A stretch of DNA of 64,000 nt from positions 2,914,001 through 2,978,000 of the forward strand of contig OZ252103.1 in NCBI GenBank assembly GCA_965248395.1, in the 5' to 3' direction. Of this stretch, positions 8,597 through 17,489 are shown piece after piece; within the stretch, counting starts at the first letter, position 1, and the number at the start of each line of letters is the position of its first letter. The notes beneath the pieces are model-generated. The model was not told the origin of the DNA. It did not search any database and saw only the letters and a program-made list of their open reading frames with translations. Origin of the DNA: JAAXHH01 sp965248395. GTDB taxonomy: Bacteria > JAAXHH01. Position numbers and translations under genes: made by a program.

Positions 8597-9747
8597 TCGA
8601 AGAGGTTCAACTGATCTAGATTTTCAGCGTGGGTTCTTTCGAAGGTGACCTGGTCCCCTGTGGCGTCCCACTCCAGGAGCAATAGCCCATCCCTCGCGTC
8701 TCCTGACAACACCACTTCCGATCCTTCCAGGACGGGTTTCACCAGCAGCACTTCCTCTCGCTCGATATCGGGGTCGGACAGCAGCGCTGCGCTGTGCGTG
8801 CTGATCAGTACCTGTCTCCCGGTGTTCCGCTGCAGCCGCAGGATCAAAGCGGCAAGCCGGTTGACGATGCCCGGGTGCAGACAAAGCTCGGGTTCCTCCA
8901 GCATCAGGAGCGAATCCCCTTCGAGGAGCGCCCACAGCATGCCGATCAGTCGCAATGTGCCGTCGGAGAACTGGTCCTCCCGCTGTATCCCAGCCCTGGG
9001 CCGCCAATGGGCATACAGGGCCTGGAGATGGGGACGGCCCGTTTCCTGGTCCCGGATAAATTCGAGTTGCTCGAGTCGCGGCACGGCAATCTTCAGCACC
9101 TGCTCGATCCGGGACAGCCGGGCCCTTCGTGTTCGTTCATGCTCACGGGCGATTTTCTCCAGGAAATCCTGCCCGTAAGGGTCGCCCTCGAGCGTCCGAC
9201 CGCGAATCAGATCCGTGTGGCGGAGGAGGGGCGGCACCAGGTGGTGATAGGTGAGCGTCTGAAAGAACCCTGCTATATCCTGGAATTCCCGGTTGGCGGC
9301 GATCTGTTCCAGATAGGTCTGCGTCAATCGCACAATGTCTTCGTGATCATCCTCGTTCGGCCTGTCAAGTATGGTGACCTCGTTCCTGTTCACCCGTTCG
9401 TAAGTGATCAGCGTATGCCTGTTCCCGCGGGCCTGCTGCCTGAGTCCGAGTTCGTAACGCCAGGTTTCGCGACCGTTCACCGGGTCGGAGAATCGAACTT
9501 CGATGGCGATATCCGGATCCCTGCGTGCGGCGAGATTCCGGATCTTGGTCATGCCGCCCCGGTCCGCAACCGCCTTCTGTAGTCCACCGCCCTCTACCTT
9601 CACAATATCCCGGAGAAACCTGAACACGTCCATCAGGTTGGACTTCCCGGACGCGTTGGGCCCGACGACAAACTGCCTAGACTGCAAATCGACGTCTATC
9701 AGCGGGAAATTCCGCCAGTTTCTGACTTTAAGATGACTGACAAACAT
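8593..9747 (-). CDS. RecF/SMC-like AAA family ATPase
   Basis: The product has 384 residues when begun at the ATG at 9747, which gives the N-terminus MFVSHLKVRNWRNFP typical of the family and has GGAG just upstream. A longer frame up to 9864 would overlap the preceding gene and is not preferred. Walker A is VVGPNASGKSN, a signature-like region is FSDGTLRLIGM, Walker B is LLMLEEPELCLHP, and the switch motif is ISTHSAALL. This is the head domain of a RecF-type ABC ATPase with a short coiled insertion (residues about 170-220), without an OLD-type Toprim nuclease. Such stand-alone ATPases occur in repair and in defence systems. Here the neighbours are metabolic, so the role is unclear. Confidence 0.85.
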   Translation of the reverse strand: MFVSHLKVRNWRNFPLIDVDLQSRQFVVGPNASGKSNLMDVFRFLRDIVKVEGGGLQKAVADRGGMTKIRNLAARRDPDIAIEVRFSDPVNGRETWRYELGLRQQARGNRHTLITYERVNRNEVTILDRPNEDDHEDIVRLTQTYLEQIAANREFQDIAGFFQTLTYHHLVPPLLRHTDLIRGRTLEGDPYGQDFLEKIAREHERTRRARLSRIEQVLKIAVPRLEQLEFIRDQETGRPHLQALYAHWRPRAGIQREDQFSDGTLRLIGMLWALLEGDSLLMLEEPELCLHPGIVNRLAALILRLQRNTGRQVLISTHSAALLSDPDIEREEVLLVKPVLEGSEVVLSGDARDGLLLLEWDATGDQVTFERTHAENLDQLNLFE

Positions 9748-9772
9748 GGGGCGCTCCGGGAATCCGGGATCT

Positions 9773-10963
9773 CTAGTCGAAAAAGCCTTCGTCGCCTTCC
9801 TGCAAATAGGGCAGGGTCCTGTCCGGCACAAGATCGACACCCAGACCGGGACTATCCCAGACATCGATGAAGCCGTCTTTCACGATCGGGTCCGGCAGGC
9901 CTTCCACGATGTCGTACCACCAGGCGGGATTCCCCACGGGATATTCGAATGCGATGTAGTTGGACGGCATGGCGGCGGAGGCGTGAACCAGCGCGGCCAG
10001 GCCGATCAGTCCGTCGATGACGCCATGGGGCGCCATGAGCACGCCGTGAAGGTCCGCGTATTCTGCGATCCACTTCAGCTCCGCGATACCACCCACGTCG
10101 GCCGGATCGGGTCCGACCACGTCCACGGCGCGTTTCTCGATGAGATCGACGAAATTCTCCCGGAGGTAAATCTGTTCCCCCGTGTGTATGGGCGTGGTCG
10201 TCTTCGCCGTCACCTCCCGGTACAGGTCCGCCAGTACATAGGGCGTATAGTCGCCGGTAATCATGTCTTCCAGCCACATCACGTGCAGGTGCTCCACGGC
10301 CTTGGCCAGACGCAGGGCGTCCGGCACAAGCATGCCGGGACCGCAGTCGAGGGCCAGCCCGATCTCATCCCCCAGCACCGACTTCATGGCCTCGATGCAG
10401 GCTACCAGGTGTTTCAGGCCTTTCTCGGTGAGTGGACCGCGATTGACGTGGTAGCCGTGGCTCTGCGTATCGCCGTAGAAAAAGTCTGGCACCTGCGATG
10501 GCATGGCGCTGTGGAAGCTGATACCCTGTTTGATGATGGTAAACCCTTCAGGCAGTGCTTTCATCCTGGCCATGTCCTCGGCGTAGTCATCCACGGTCGA
10601 GCCCTTCATGGGAAACCTTACGGCGCCGTTGTAGACCCGGACGCGGTCTCTCATCTTTCCGCCGAGCAACTTGTAGACGGGCAGGCCGGCGGCCTTGCCG
10701 GCGATATCCCAAAGCGCCATTTCGATGGCGCTCACCGCGCTTCCCCAGGGCTTGAAACTCCCCAACCTCCGAATCCCGGCGATGACACGGTTGACGTCCG
10801 TGGGATCCGCGCCAAGAATGTGATCCCGATAGAACAGAACATGTGGTTTCATGTAGGGTTTGGAGTTCTCGATCTCTCCCAGACCGTGAATCCCTTCGTC
10901 CGTGGTGATCCGCACCACGGGGTTCTGTCCGATCACGGCGCATTTCAGGTCTGTAATCCTCAT
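9773..10963 (-). CDS. Enolase-superfamily sugar-acid dehydratase (mandelate racemase / muconate lactonizing family)
   Basis: The product has 396 residues, standard for the superfamily. Metal ligands are readable as Asp206 (LALDCGPG), Glu232 (WLEDMITGDY) and Glu263 (HTGEQIYL). Lys145 lies in TIIKQGISF, and His313 in MAPHGVIDG is a candidate general base, as in galactonate and mannonate dehydratases. The N-terminal capping domain contains GIHGLGEIENSKPY. The likely reaction is abstraction of the proton next to a carboxylate and loss of water from an acid sugar; the substrate is not identifiable. Its ATG overlaps the TGA of the upstream PhyH gene (10960-10963), and the ATPase gene starts 25 nt downstream, so these form an operon. 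Confidence 0.88.
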   Translation of the reverse strand: MRITDLKCAVIGQNPVVRITTDEGIHGLGEIENSKPYMKPHVLFYRDHILGADPTDVNRVIAGIRRLGSFKPWGSAVSAIEMALWDIAGKAAGLPVYKLLGGKMRDRVRVYNGAVRFPMKGSTVDDYAEDMARMKALPEGFTIIKQGISFHSAMPSQVPDFFYGDTQSHGYHVNRGPLTEKGLKHLVACIEAMKSVLGDEIGLALDCGPGMLVPDALRLAKAVEHLHVMWLEDMITGDYTPYVLADLYREVTAKTTTPIHTGEQIYLRENFVDLIEKRAVDVVGPDPADVGGIAELKWIAEYADLHGVLMAPHGVIDGLIGLAALVHASAAMPSNYIAFEYPVGNPAWWYDIVEGLPDPIVKDGFIDVWDSPGLGVDLVPDRTLPYLQEGDEGFFD

Positions 10964-11919
10964 TTCGAACTCCTGGATTGCTGCACGGGTGTCGCCGATT
11001 CCAGCGTATGTCCCGCCTTGTCCAGATCCTTTGGTCTGCCTGGTCCGTCCAGTCCGTCCAGTCCGTCTGTTTCGCCCGGTCCGCCCGGTCCGCCCGGTCC
11101 GCCCGGTCCGCCCAGTTCCACGAGCAGCCTCTCGACGACTTTTTTCGATCCCTGGAATCCACCCTGGAGCTTCATTTCATAAACCCCTTCGGAGAGTTGA
11201 TCCCGGTGTTCCGCCTTGGGACCCGTACCGGGTGACCAGGACGCGTAGGACGTGCAATAACGCTGGAACATGGTACGCCGCGGCGGATCGTGATAGGGCC
11301 AGGGAAGCGCACCGTGGCAGAGCGCCTCGGTGAAAATGACGGCGTCCCCCGCGTTGATGGGTACGTTGACGACCAAAGGCGGACCTGAGCGGATGTTTAT
11401 GTGGTCGGGGCGTTCGAAATAGGACTTGTGGCTTCCCGGTATGCAAACAAACCCGGCGCCATCGGGCACGTCCACCAGGGATATGGCGGCATTGATAAAG
11501 GTTGCGAAAACTTCGCCTTCCGCAGCCTGGTAATCATTGGCCGGGTTCCTCCACGCTCCGGACGTGCCACCGTGTAGTATGATCTCGTCGCTGCCTGGAT
11601 AGTTCACCGTGAGGGCGGACAGCAGATGCTGCGGGCGCTCCCGGGTCAGGGTGAGGACGGCACGCATGATCGGCAGGTTGAGGATCAACCGGTCGAATAC
11701 CGGGTCGGCATATTCGGCGTGGAGAATGGCCCGCGCCGCGGCAGGGTTTTTCCCTGGTTTATCATAGGAACACAGCGGCGGCGTCAGTTCCTCCTCGTCC
11801 ATCCCTTGCCACTCGTCGCATCGCGCGATCATGTGGTCCAGGTCTTCCTTCGTAATGACCTGGCGAAGAACGAGAAACCCGTGCAAGTCGAAAAGCCATT
11901 TCTCTTCGTCTGTGAGCAT
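10960..11919 (-). CDS. PhyH-family Fe(II)/2-oxoglutarate dioxygenase with collagen-like C-terminal tail
   Basis: The product has 319 residues. The N-terminus (TDEEKWLFDLHGFLVLRQV) and the LVDVPDGAGFVCIPGSHKS segment are typical of phytanoyl-CoA dioxygenase relatives. The proximal His is His116 in ILHGGTSG and the distal His is His202 in CHGALPW, followed by Arg near RRTMF. The position where most members have the Asp of HxD is Gly here. The last 50 residues, after VERLLVELGG, are a low-complexity Gly-Pro-Gly/Gly-Leu-Asp triplet tail encoded by a 9-bp microsatellite. It is the first gene of the compact minus-strand set with the enolase, ATPase and PurO-like genes. Substrate unknown. Confidence 0.85.
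   Translation of the reverse strand: MLTDEEKWLFDLHGFLVLRQVITKEDLDHMIARCDEWQGMDEEELTPPLCSYDKPGKNPAAARAILHAEYADPVFDRLILNLPIMRAVLTLTRERPQHLLSALTVNYPGSDEIILHGGTSGAWRNPANDYQAAEGEVFATFINAAISLVDVPDGAGFVCIPGSHKSYFERPDHINIRSGPPLVVNVPINAGDAVIFTEALCHGALPWPYHDPPRRTMFQRYCTSYASWSPGTGPKAEHRDQLSEGVYEMKLQGGFQGSKKVVERLLVELGGPGGPGGPGGPGETDGLDGLDGPGRPKDLDKAGHTLESATPVQQSRSSK
11042..11113. repeat. 9-bp microsatellite in the PhyH gene
   Basis: Eight consecutive 9-bp units, the last four (11078-11113) identical copies of ggtccgccc and the first four diverged versions of it. Read on the minus strand they encode Gly-X-Y style triplets at the C-terminus of the PhyH protein. A change in copy number keeps the frame because the unit is a multiple of three. 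Confidence 0.85.
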
Positions 11920-12017
11920 GGGAGTTCCTTTTGGCTTCGAATTCAGGGCGGAGAGAGGTCCACGGCCTGGATCACCTTCAACTGTTTTTAATTTCGCCAG
12001 CTATACGCGCGTACGTT

Positions 12018-12057
12018 AATGTACCAGGCTATACGCGAATGTACCAGGCTATACGTG
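12018..12057. repeat. Two tandem 20-bp repeats upstream of the PhyH operon
   Basis: Positions 12018-12037 and 12038-12057 are tandem copies of aatgtaccaggctatacgcg differing at one base. A diverged third copy lies at about 11990-12009. They sit in the 142-bp gap between the aminotransferase stop and the start of the PhyH operon, both on the minus strand, so they are positioned as possible operator sites. No regulator gene is adjacent, and the function is inferred only from placement. Confidence 0.6.
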
Positions 12058-12061
12058 CAAG

Positions 12062-13504
12062 TCAATCCACATACTCGTTGTGGAAATCAATCCACGCCGG
12101 CAGGACTTCCTCGATGACTTCTCTGGGAGGAAGAAACGCGACCCTCAAGTGACTGGTTCCCGGCTTCTGGCCGAATCCCTCGCCGTTGACCGTGACCAGT
12201 CCGGTACGTTCCAACAACCGCATGCAGTAGTCGAAATCGTTCGTCCCGTCGGGCAGTCTGTCGAGTCGGGGAAACAGGTACATCGCGCCGGTGCGGCCGA
12301 AACAGGATACGCCTTCCATGTGGTCGAATCCCGCTCGGATCATGGCCGCCTTGTCGTGTAGATCCTCGAGAATGCGCCGCCGCTCGTTCGTGAATCGAAG
12401 ATAGGGCTCGGAATTCTCGGGTGGGGGATTGACCAGAAGGTACATCATCAACTGCCCGACCGTATTCGAACAGATATTGACCGTCGCCTGCTTGAACACG
12501 AGATCTGTAAAGGAAATGTCCGTATCCTTCACGCGCGGCGCGTTCCTGATTTCCAAGTACCCTCCACGGTGGCCGCACTCGCCGTAGAACCCTTTCGAGG
12601 TGCTATGCACACTGAACAACGGTACTTCGCTTCGGCCAAGTAACCTGGCGAAGGAGACGAATCCGGCTTCATACACGTTTTCCTGGTAGACCTCGTCGGC
12701 GATAATGGCCAGGCCGTTTTCCCCGGCAAAGGCGATGACCTCCTGGATGGTTTCTTCGTCGAGTACCGCACCAGTAGGATTGCCAGGATTGATAACCACG
12801 ATGGCCTTCACATTTACATCACGCGACCGGGCTTTTTCAATTGAAGATTCGAGTACGGTCCGGTCGGTGCTCCAGCCTGCCTCTTCCTCGAGGAAATAGT
12901 CGACCTGCACTCCGCCGCAACGCTTGATGGCCGCGGAATAAAGCGGGTACTGGGGAATTGGAATCATGATTCCGTCGTCTACATCGTCGATCAACAGGTC
13001 GATCACGTACCGGACCGCTTCACTGGCGCCGTTGGTGATGAAAATCTGATCCGGCCGGGATCGCTGGCCGCGCTGTTCGTTCGCTCCGTCCCGGCGGTCG
13101 ATGAATTCGGCCACGGCTTCCCGGATGAACTGCGGTCCGCTGCTTTCAGAATAGGCGCCCATGCCGGTTTCCATCTGTTCCAGAAAACGCTCGCTCAAGT
13201 CAAGCACGAAGTCGGAGTGGAAGTCCTCGACGCTCACGCCATCGAGCGCACCACCGTTGAACAAGGATCTAAGGCGCCTTTCGCGTTCGATCCGCACGGG
13301 GTGCTCAACCAGGCTCAACACCTCCCGGTAAAAAGAGATCGGCCGCTGACCAAGGGCCTGGGGATTCCCAATGTTGCACGGGGTGATCGGTTGGCCCGAT
13401 TTCTTCAACTCGGCGGCCCGCTGGGGAATCGGTCCCCGCACGGCATACTCCATCTCGAGTATCCTGCGGTTGACCGTCATGTCCCAGGGTTGAATCGATT
13501 TCAT
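12062..13504 (-). CDS. PLP-dependent class I/II aminotransferase, alanine-aminotransferase-like
   Basis: The product has 480 residues, long for class I/II and matching the eukaryotic-type alanine aminotransferase branch. Diagnostic stretches are PCNIGNPQALGQRPISFYREVL near the N-terminus, GAYSESSGPQFIREAVAEFI, ITNGASEAVRYVI, VVINPGNPTGAVL, IIADEVYQENVY, and the PLP-lysine segment HSTSKGFYGECGHRGGY. The likely reaction is exchange of the amino group between alanine and 2-oxoglutarate. It stands alone on the minus strand with 675 bp upstream and 142 bp of repeat-containing spacer downstream. The family call is strong; alanine as substrate is inferred. Confidence 0.88.
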   Translation of the reverse strand: MKSIQPWDMTVNRRILEMEYAVRGPIPQRAAELKKSGQPITPCNIGNPQALGQRPISFYREVLSLVEHPVRIERERRLRSLFNGGALDGVSVEDFHSDFVLDLSERFLEQMETGMGAYSESSGPQFIREAVAEFIDRRDGANEQRGQRSRPDQIFITNGASEAVRYVIDLLIDDVDDGIMIPIPQYPLYSAAIKRCGGVQVDYFLEEEAGWSTDRTVLESSIEKARSRDVNVKAIVVINPGNPTGAVLDEETIQEVIAFAGENGLAIIADEVYQENVYEAGFVSFARLLGRSEVPLFSVHSTSKGFYGECGHRGGYLEIRNAPRVKDTDISFTDLVFKQATVNICSNTVGQLMMYLLVNPPPENSEPYLRFTNERRRILEDLHDKAAMIRAGFDHMEGVSCFGRTGAMYLFPRLDRLPDGTNDFDYCMRLLERTGLVTVNGEGFGQKPGTSHLRVAFLPPREVIEEVLPAWIDFHNEYVD

Positions 13505-14179
13505 ATTCGCTTGCTCCGAAGTCCGTTATTCAGGTATAGCAACCAACTTGAAATATCCCTTAATGCCACAGTCTGTTTGCCAGGATCTTCACCAATTTAC
13601 ACCGATTTACGGGAAAAACAATAGCCGTGCAGGATTGACTAGAGTTCAAGTTTGACTTCGAATCCGCGCCAATGAAAGGTTTGGTTCCTGCGCAAGGGAT
13701 TTAGCTGGAAAGTCTATTTAGCTGCAAATAGCACACAACACCGAAATTGTGCATTAAATTGTATTATATTTCATTGCTTTATTAGGTTGCATTGTAGCGC
13801 GTTAATAGTTGGTACTAAACGATCCGCGATATCTTTTCCTCTATCAATTTCCAATTCAAACTATCATCTGGAACCCTGGATGGCTCTAACTCCGAAGGCA
13901 CTTTCCACCGTTCATGTATGTAGTGGAATCTCGCGGGTCGGTCCGAATATCAAAATGGTTTTGGTAAGAATGGAAACCCGATAGTGGTGCTTGGCGCCCG
14001 TATCACGTTCTGACACAGTGCGACATGGGAATGGATTCAGGTATAGGGTATAATCGGATTGAGCAACAGCTTCTCTCCTTTTGAATCATTCACTCGTATT
14101 GGTCGGCCAATATGACCGAAACAAGTTTCTCATGAAACGCACCTCCTTTACCTCCTTACAATCGAAAGAGAGCTAGAGA
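13505..14179. other. 675-bp intergenic region at the left edge of the surface-protein island
   Basis: This A/T-rich stretch separates the divergent aminotransferase and first surface lipoprotein genes. No convincing reading frame or RNA gene is seen. A TATAAT at 14049-14054 could be a -10 element for the downstream gene, but no good -35 hexamer lies 16-18 bp before it. The composition change begins here, marking the island boundary. Confidence 0.5.
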
Positions 14180-15352
14180 GTGCTCCGAGTATCCCGGTTC
14201 GCCTTACCGTTTGTTTTTGGCCTGACTTTGGTGGCGCTGGTCTCGTGTGGGCAAGGTAGTCCGACAAAACCGACGCCACCGACGCCACCTCCTGTACAAC
14301 CGGTACCATCGCGCATCACGATCACGCCTTCTTCGCCGACCCTGAACGCCATTGGCCAGACGGTTCAGCTCCTTGCCATGGTGCAGGATCAGAACAACAA
14401 CGCATTGACCGGCGCTGTAGTGACCTGGTCGAGCAGCAATACGTCCGTAGCTAGTGTGAGTACACAGGGCCTGGTGACCGCCTTGAGCAATGGTACCTCA
14501 CTGATTACCGCGCGCTCGGGAAGCGTCTCTGCTAATGTCGGCGTTACAGTCATGGCGCCTCTGCCGAACCGACCTCCCGAACCGGTGGGTCAGATCGAAC
14601 CGCTCGTGCTGGTCGAAGGCGGACCGACCGTGGAGGTGGACGTGTCCGGTGCCTTCAGTGACCCAGACAGTGATGAGTTGATGATCGCCGTCGAGTCGAG
14701 TGACGACCGGGTTGCCACCGCGTCTGTTTCCGGAACCAAAGTAACGGTTGTACCTGTAAGCGCCGGTAGCGCCGACATCACCGTAACCGCAACCGATCCC
14801 GATGGGCTAAGCGCTACGCAGACGATAGCGGTTACCGTCGAAGAGCAGGAGAATAAGCCGCCCGAACCGGTGAGCGTAATCGCGCCGCTGATGCTGGTCG
14901 AAGGGGGACCGACCGTGGAAGTGGACGTGTCCGGCGCCTTCCGCGATCCAGATGGCGATGAACTGAAGTTCGCCGTCGAGTCGAGTGACGACATGGTTGC
15001 CACAGCGACTGTGTCTGGTGTATTGGTGGCGATCGCCCCAGTAAGTACCGGTAGCGCCGACATCACCGTAACCGCAACCGATCCCGATGGGCTAAGCGCT
15101 ATGCAGACGATAGCGGTTACCGTTCAAGAACCGGAGAACGGGCCTCCCGAGGCGGTGGGCGAAATCGCCCCACTGATGCTGGTCGAAGGGGGACCGACCG
15201 TGGAAGTGGACGTGTCCGGTGCCTTCCGCGACCCGGATGGCGATGAACTGAAGTTCGCCGTCGAGTCGAGTGACGACCAGGTGGCCACTGCGTCTGTTTC
15301 CGGAACAAAAGTAACGGTTGTACCTGTACCGGTAGCGCCACGATCACCGTGA
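14180..15352 (+). pseudogene. Surface lipoprotein copy 1, fragment A: leader, Big_2 domain, first cadherin-like repeats
   Basis: A GTG at 14180 begins a lipoprotein leader ending LVSCGQGSPTKP, the same leader motif as three downstream paralogues. A proline-rich linker leads to a Big_2 Ig-like domain (residues about 45-125, with TWSSSNTSVASVSTQGLVTA). From 14567 the gene consists of tandem 95-residue cadherin-like repeats opening NRPPEPV and containing VDVSGAFSDPDSDEL. The frame ends at 15350-15352 because a 4-nt deletion (agcg, missing after 15328) shifts translation to a premature TGA. Without it the frame would continue into fragments B and C. The product made today would be about 390 residues, anchored but lacking the LRR part. 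Confidence 0.85.
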
Positions 15353-16558
15353 CCGCAGCTGATCTTGACGGACTCAGCGCTGCACAGACGTTTGAGGTTA
15401 CCGTCGAAGAAAAGGAGAATAAGCCGCCCGAGGCGGTGGGCGTAATCGCGCCGCTGATGCTGGTCGAAGGCGGACCGACCGTGGAGGTGGACATATCTGG
15501 TGCCTTCCGCGACCCGGATGGCGATGAACTGAAGTTCGCCGTCGAGTCGAGTGACGACCAGGTGGCCACTGCGTTTGTTTCCGGAACAAAAGTAACGGTT
15601 GTACCTGTAAGCGCCGGTAGCGCCACGATCACCGCGACCGCGACCGATGCCGACGGACTAAGCGCTGCACAGACGTTTGAGGTTACCGTCGAAGAAAAGG
15701 AGAATAAGCCGCCCGAGGCGGTGGGCGTAATCGCGCCGCTGATGCTGGTCGAAGGCGGACCGACCGTGGAGGTGGACGTGTCCGGTGCCTTCAGTGACCC
15801 AGACAGTGATGAGTTGATGATCGCCGCCGAGTCGAGTGACGACCGGGTTGCCACCGCGTTTGTTTCCGGAACCAAAGTAACGGTTGTACCTGTAAGCGCC
15901 GGTAGCGCCACGATCACCGCGACCGCGACCGATGCCGACGGACTAAGCGCTACACAGACGATAGAAGTTACCGTAGAAGAGCCGGAGAACAGGCCGCCCG
16001 AACCGGTGGGCGTAATCGAACCGCTGATGCTGGTCGAAGGGGGACCTCCCGTGGAGGTGGACGTGTCCGGCGCCTTCAGTGACCCCGACGGCGATGAATT
16101 GACGTTCGCCGCCGAGTCGAGTGACGACCGGGTTGCCACGGCGACTGTGTCTGGTGTAATGGTGGCGATCGCCCCAATAAGTACCGGTAGCGCCGACATC
16201 ACCGTAACCGCAACCGATCCCGATGGGCTAAGCGCTACGCAGACGATAGCGGTTACCGTAGAAGAGCAGGAGAACAGGCCGCCCGAACCGGTGAGCGTAA
16301 TCGCGCCGCTGATGCTGGTCGAAGGTGGACCGACCGTGGAAGTGGACGTGTCCGGCGCCTTCAGTGACCCCGACGGCGATTAGCTGGAATACACGGCTTT
16401 TTCAACTGACGATCTTGTAACTACAGTCGAAGTGTATGAGACTAGAATCGCCATCGCTCCGGTATCACCAGGCAGAGCGACAGTAACAGTGCGTGCCACA
16501 GACCCGGACGGATTGAGCGCCACGCAGAACTTCATCGTGACAACAGCGGTTTCGAGTC
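14567..16558 (+). repeat. Seven tandem 285-bp cadherin-like repeats
   Basis: The landmark ccgctgatgctggtcgaag (with small variants) recurs at 14600, 14885, 15170, 15451, 15736, 16021 and 16306. Every interval is 285 bp except the one at 15170-15451, which is 281 bp because of the 4-nt deletion. Each unit encodes 95 residues. The copies are nearly identical at DNA level except the second half of the last, which is diverged. Such an array can expand or contract by recombination. Confidence 0.92.
15331..16383 (+). pseudogene. Surface lipoprotein copy 1, fragment B: remaining cadherin-like repeats
   Basis: This stretch continues the repeat protein in the frame restored after the 4-nt deletion, starting GSATITVTAADLDGL. 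It holds the rest of repeat 3 and repeats 4-6 plus the first part of repeat 7. The frame ends at an in-frame TAG (16381-16383) inside repeat 7. At the matching place in the other repeats the codon is GAA or GAG (Asp-Glu-Leu), so a single G-to-T change of GAG explains it. No ribosome-binding site is seen at the junction, so separate translation is unlikely. Confidence 0.8.
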
Positions 16559-17307
16559 CAAATCGAAATACTCTGATCGAACTGTACAACAGGATGGGCG
16601 GGCAGGATTGGCTAGACAGGACGAACTGGCTGACCAACGCGCCACTGAATCAGTGGCATGGAGTTACAACCGACGCTGACGGTCAGGTCACTCGGCTCGC
16701 GTTAATCAACAACAACCTTCAGGGGCCACTCCCAGACGAACTCCTTCAACTCATCGATCTCACCGTGTTGAACCTCGCCGACAATCATCTTACTGGCAGT
16801 ATACCTACAGATCTCGGACAACTGGCTTCATTGGAAGCGTTGATACTGAAAGGAAACCAGTTATCTGGAATCATCCCTTCCGACATTGACCACTTAAGGA
16901 ATCTCGAAGTCTTCAACCTCGCTGGAAACCAATTGTCAGGTGACATTCCTGCCGAGATCGAACATCTCAGTACTCTTGAATCCCTTAACCTTAGTGAAAA
17001 CCTGCTGTCGGGTCCCATTCCACCGGAAATTGGACAACTGAACGAACTAATCTTCCTGGAACTTTCCGTCAATCAGTTGACGGAAGTACTGCCATCGGAA
17101 ATCGGCCGGCTTGAATTGCTTACCACGCTCAACGTTGCCTCGAACGCAGAGCTTTCCGGACCCCTGCCTCTTTCTCTTTCCAGTCTCAGGCTGGAAAGCT
17201 TTCGAGTGAATGGAACGCAACTTTGCGTACCGTTGAACGAGGAATTCCAGGAATGGCTGAGCACCATATCGGATCTCAGCGACATTGAAGGTTGTCCTGA
17301 TCAGTAA
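16384..17307 (+). pseudogene. Surface lipoprotein copy 1, fragment C: end of repeat 7 and an LRR block
   Basis: Downstream of the TAG, in the same frame, the last cadherin-like repeat finishes (IAPVSPGRATVTVRATDPDG). An LRR block follows: an N-cap with LIELYNRMGGQDWLDRTNWL and WHGVTTDADGQV, then plant-type repeats of the pattern LxxLxxLxLxxNxLSGxIPxEI. A C-cap with LCVPLNEEFQEWL ends the protein at a natural TAA. There is no metzincin domain, unlike the three paralogues. The first usable ATG (16432) has no obvious ribosome-binding site. The right end lies 9 nt before the IS5-family element, so the insertion did not cut the gene. Confidence 0.8.
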
Positions 17308-17316
17308 GGCACTTAA

Positions 17317-17331
17317 GGAAGCTCTGATCAA
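17317..17331 (+). repeat. Left terminal inverted repeat of the IS5-family element
   Basis: GGAAGCTCTGATCAA, matching the reverse complement of the right end at 14 of 15 positions. The TTAA target duplication is directly outside it. Confidence 0.9.
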
Positions 17332-17489
17332 CCCGACTATACGATCGGGTGGAATGATATGAGTCGATACAACGGACGTTTCTGATGAAAGCGAAGCCGA
17401 TTAACGGGTTTAGACGGGGCATTGGGGCTCAGGATGCGGTCCTTTTGAGCCGTTTTGCCCTGTTACGTCCGGTTTGGACGCACCGGTCC

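Noticed and set aside
9748..9864. Longer start for the RecF-like ATPase
   Set aside because: The extra 39 residues overlap the enolase gene and look unlike the family, while MFVSHLKVRNWRNFP is a typical N-terminus.
13787..13984. 65-residue frame in the 675-bp intergenic region
   Set aside because: No ribosome-binding site, no recognisable sequence and A/T-rich surroundings.
15117..16202. Repetitive antisense frame opposite the 285-bp repeats
   Set aside because: Its Ser/Thr-rich repeats simply mirror the sense repeats, and it has no leader or ribosome-binding site.
14567..16558. CRISPR-like array
   Set aside because: Units are 285 bp, coding and contiguous, without short spacers or cas genes.
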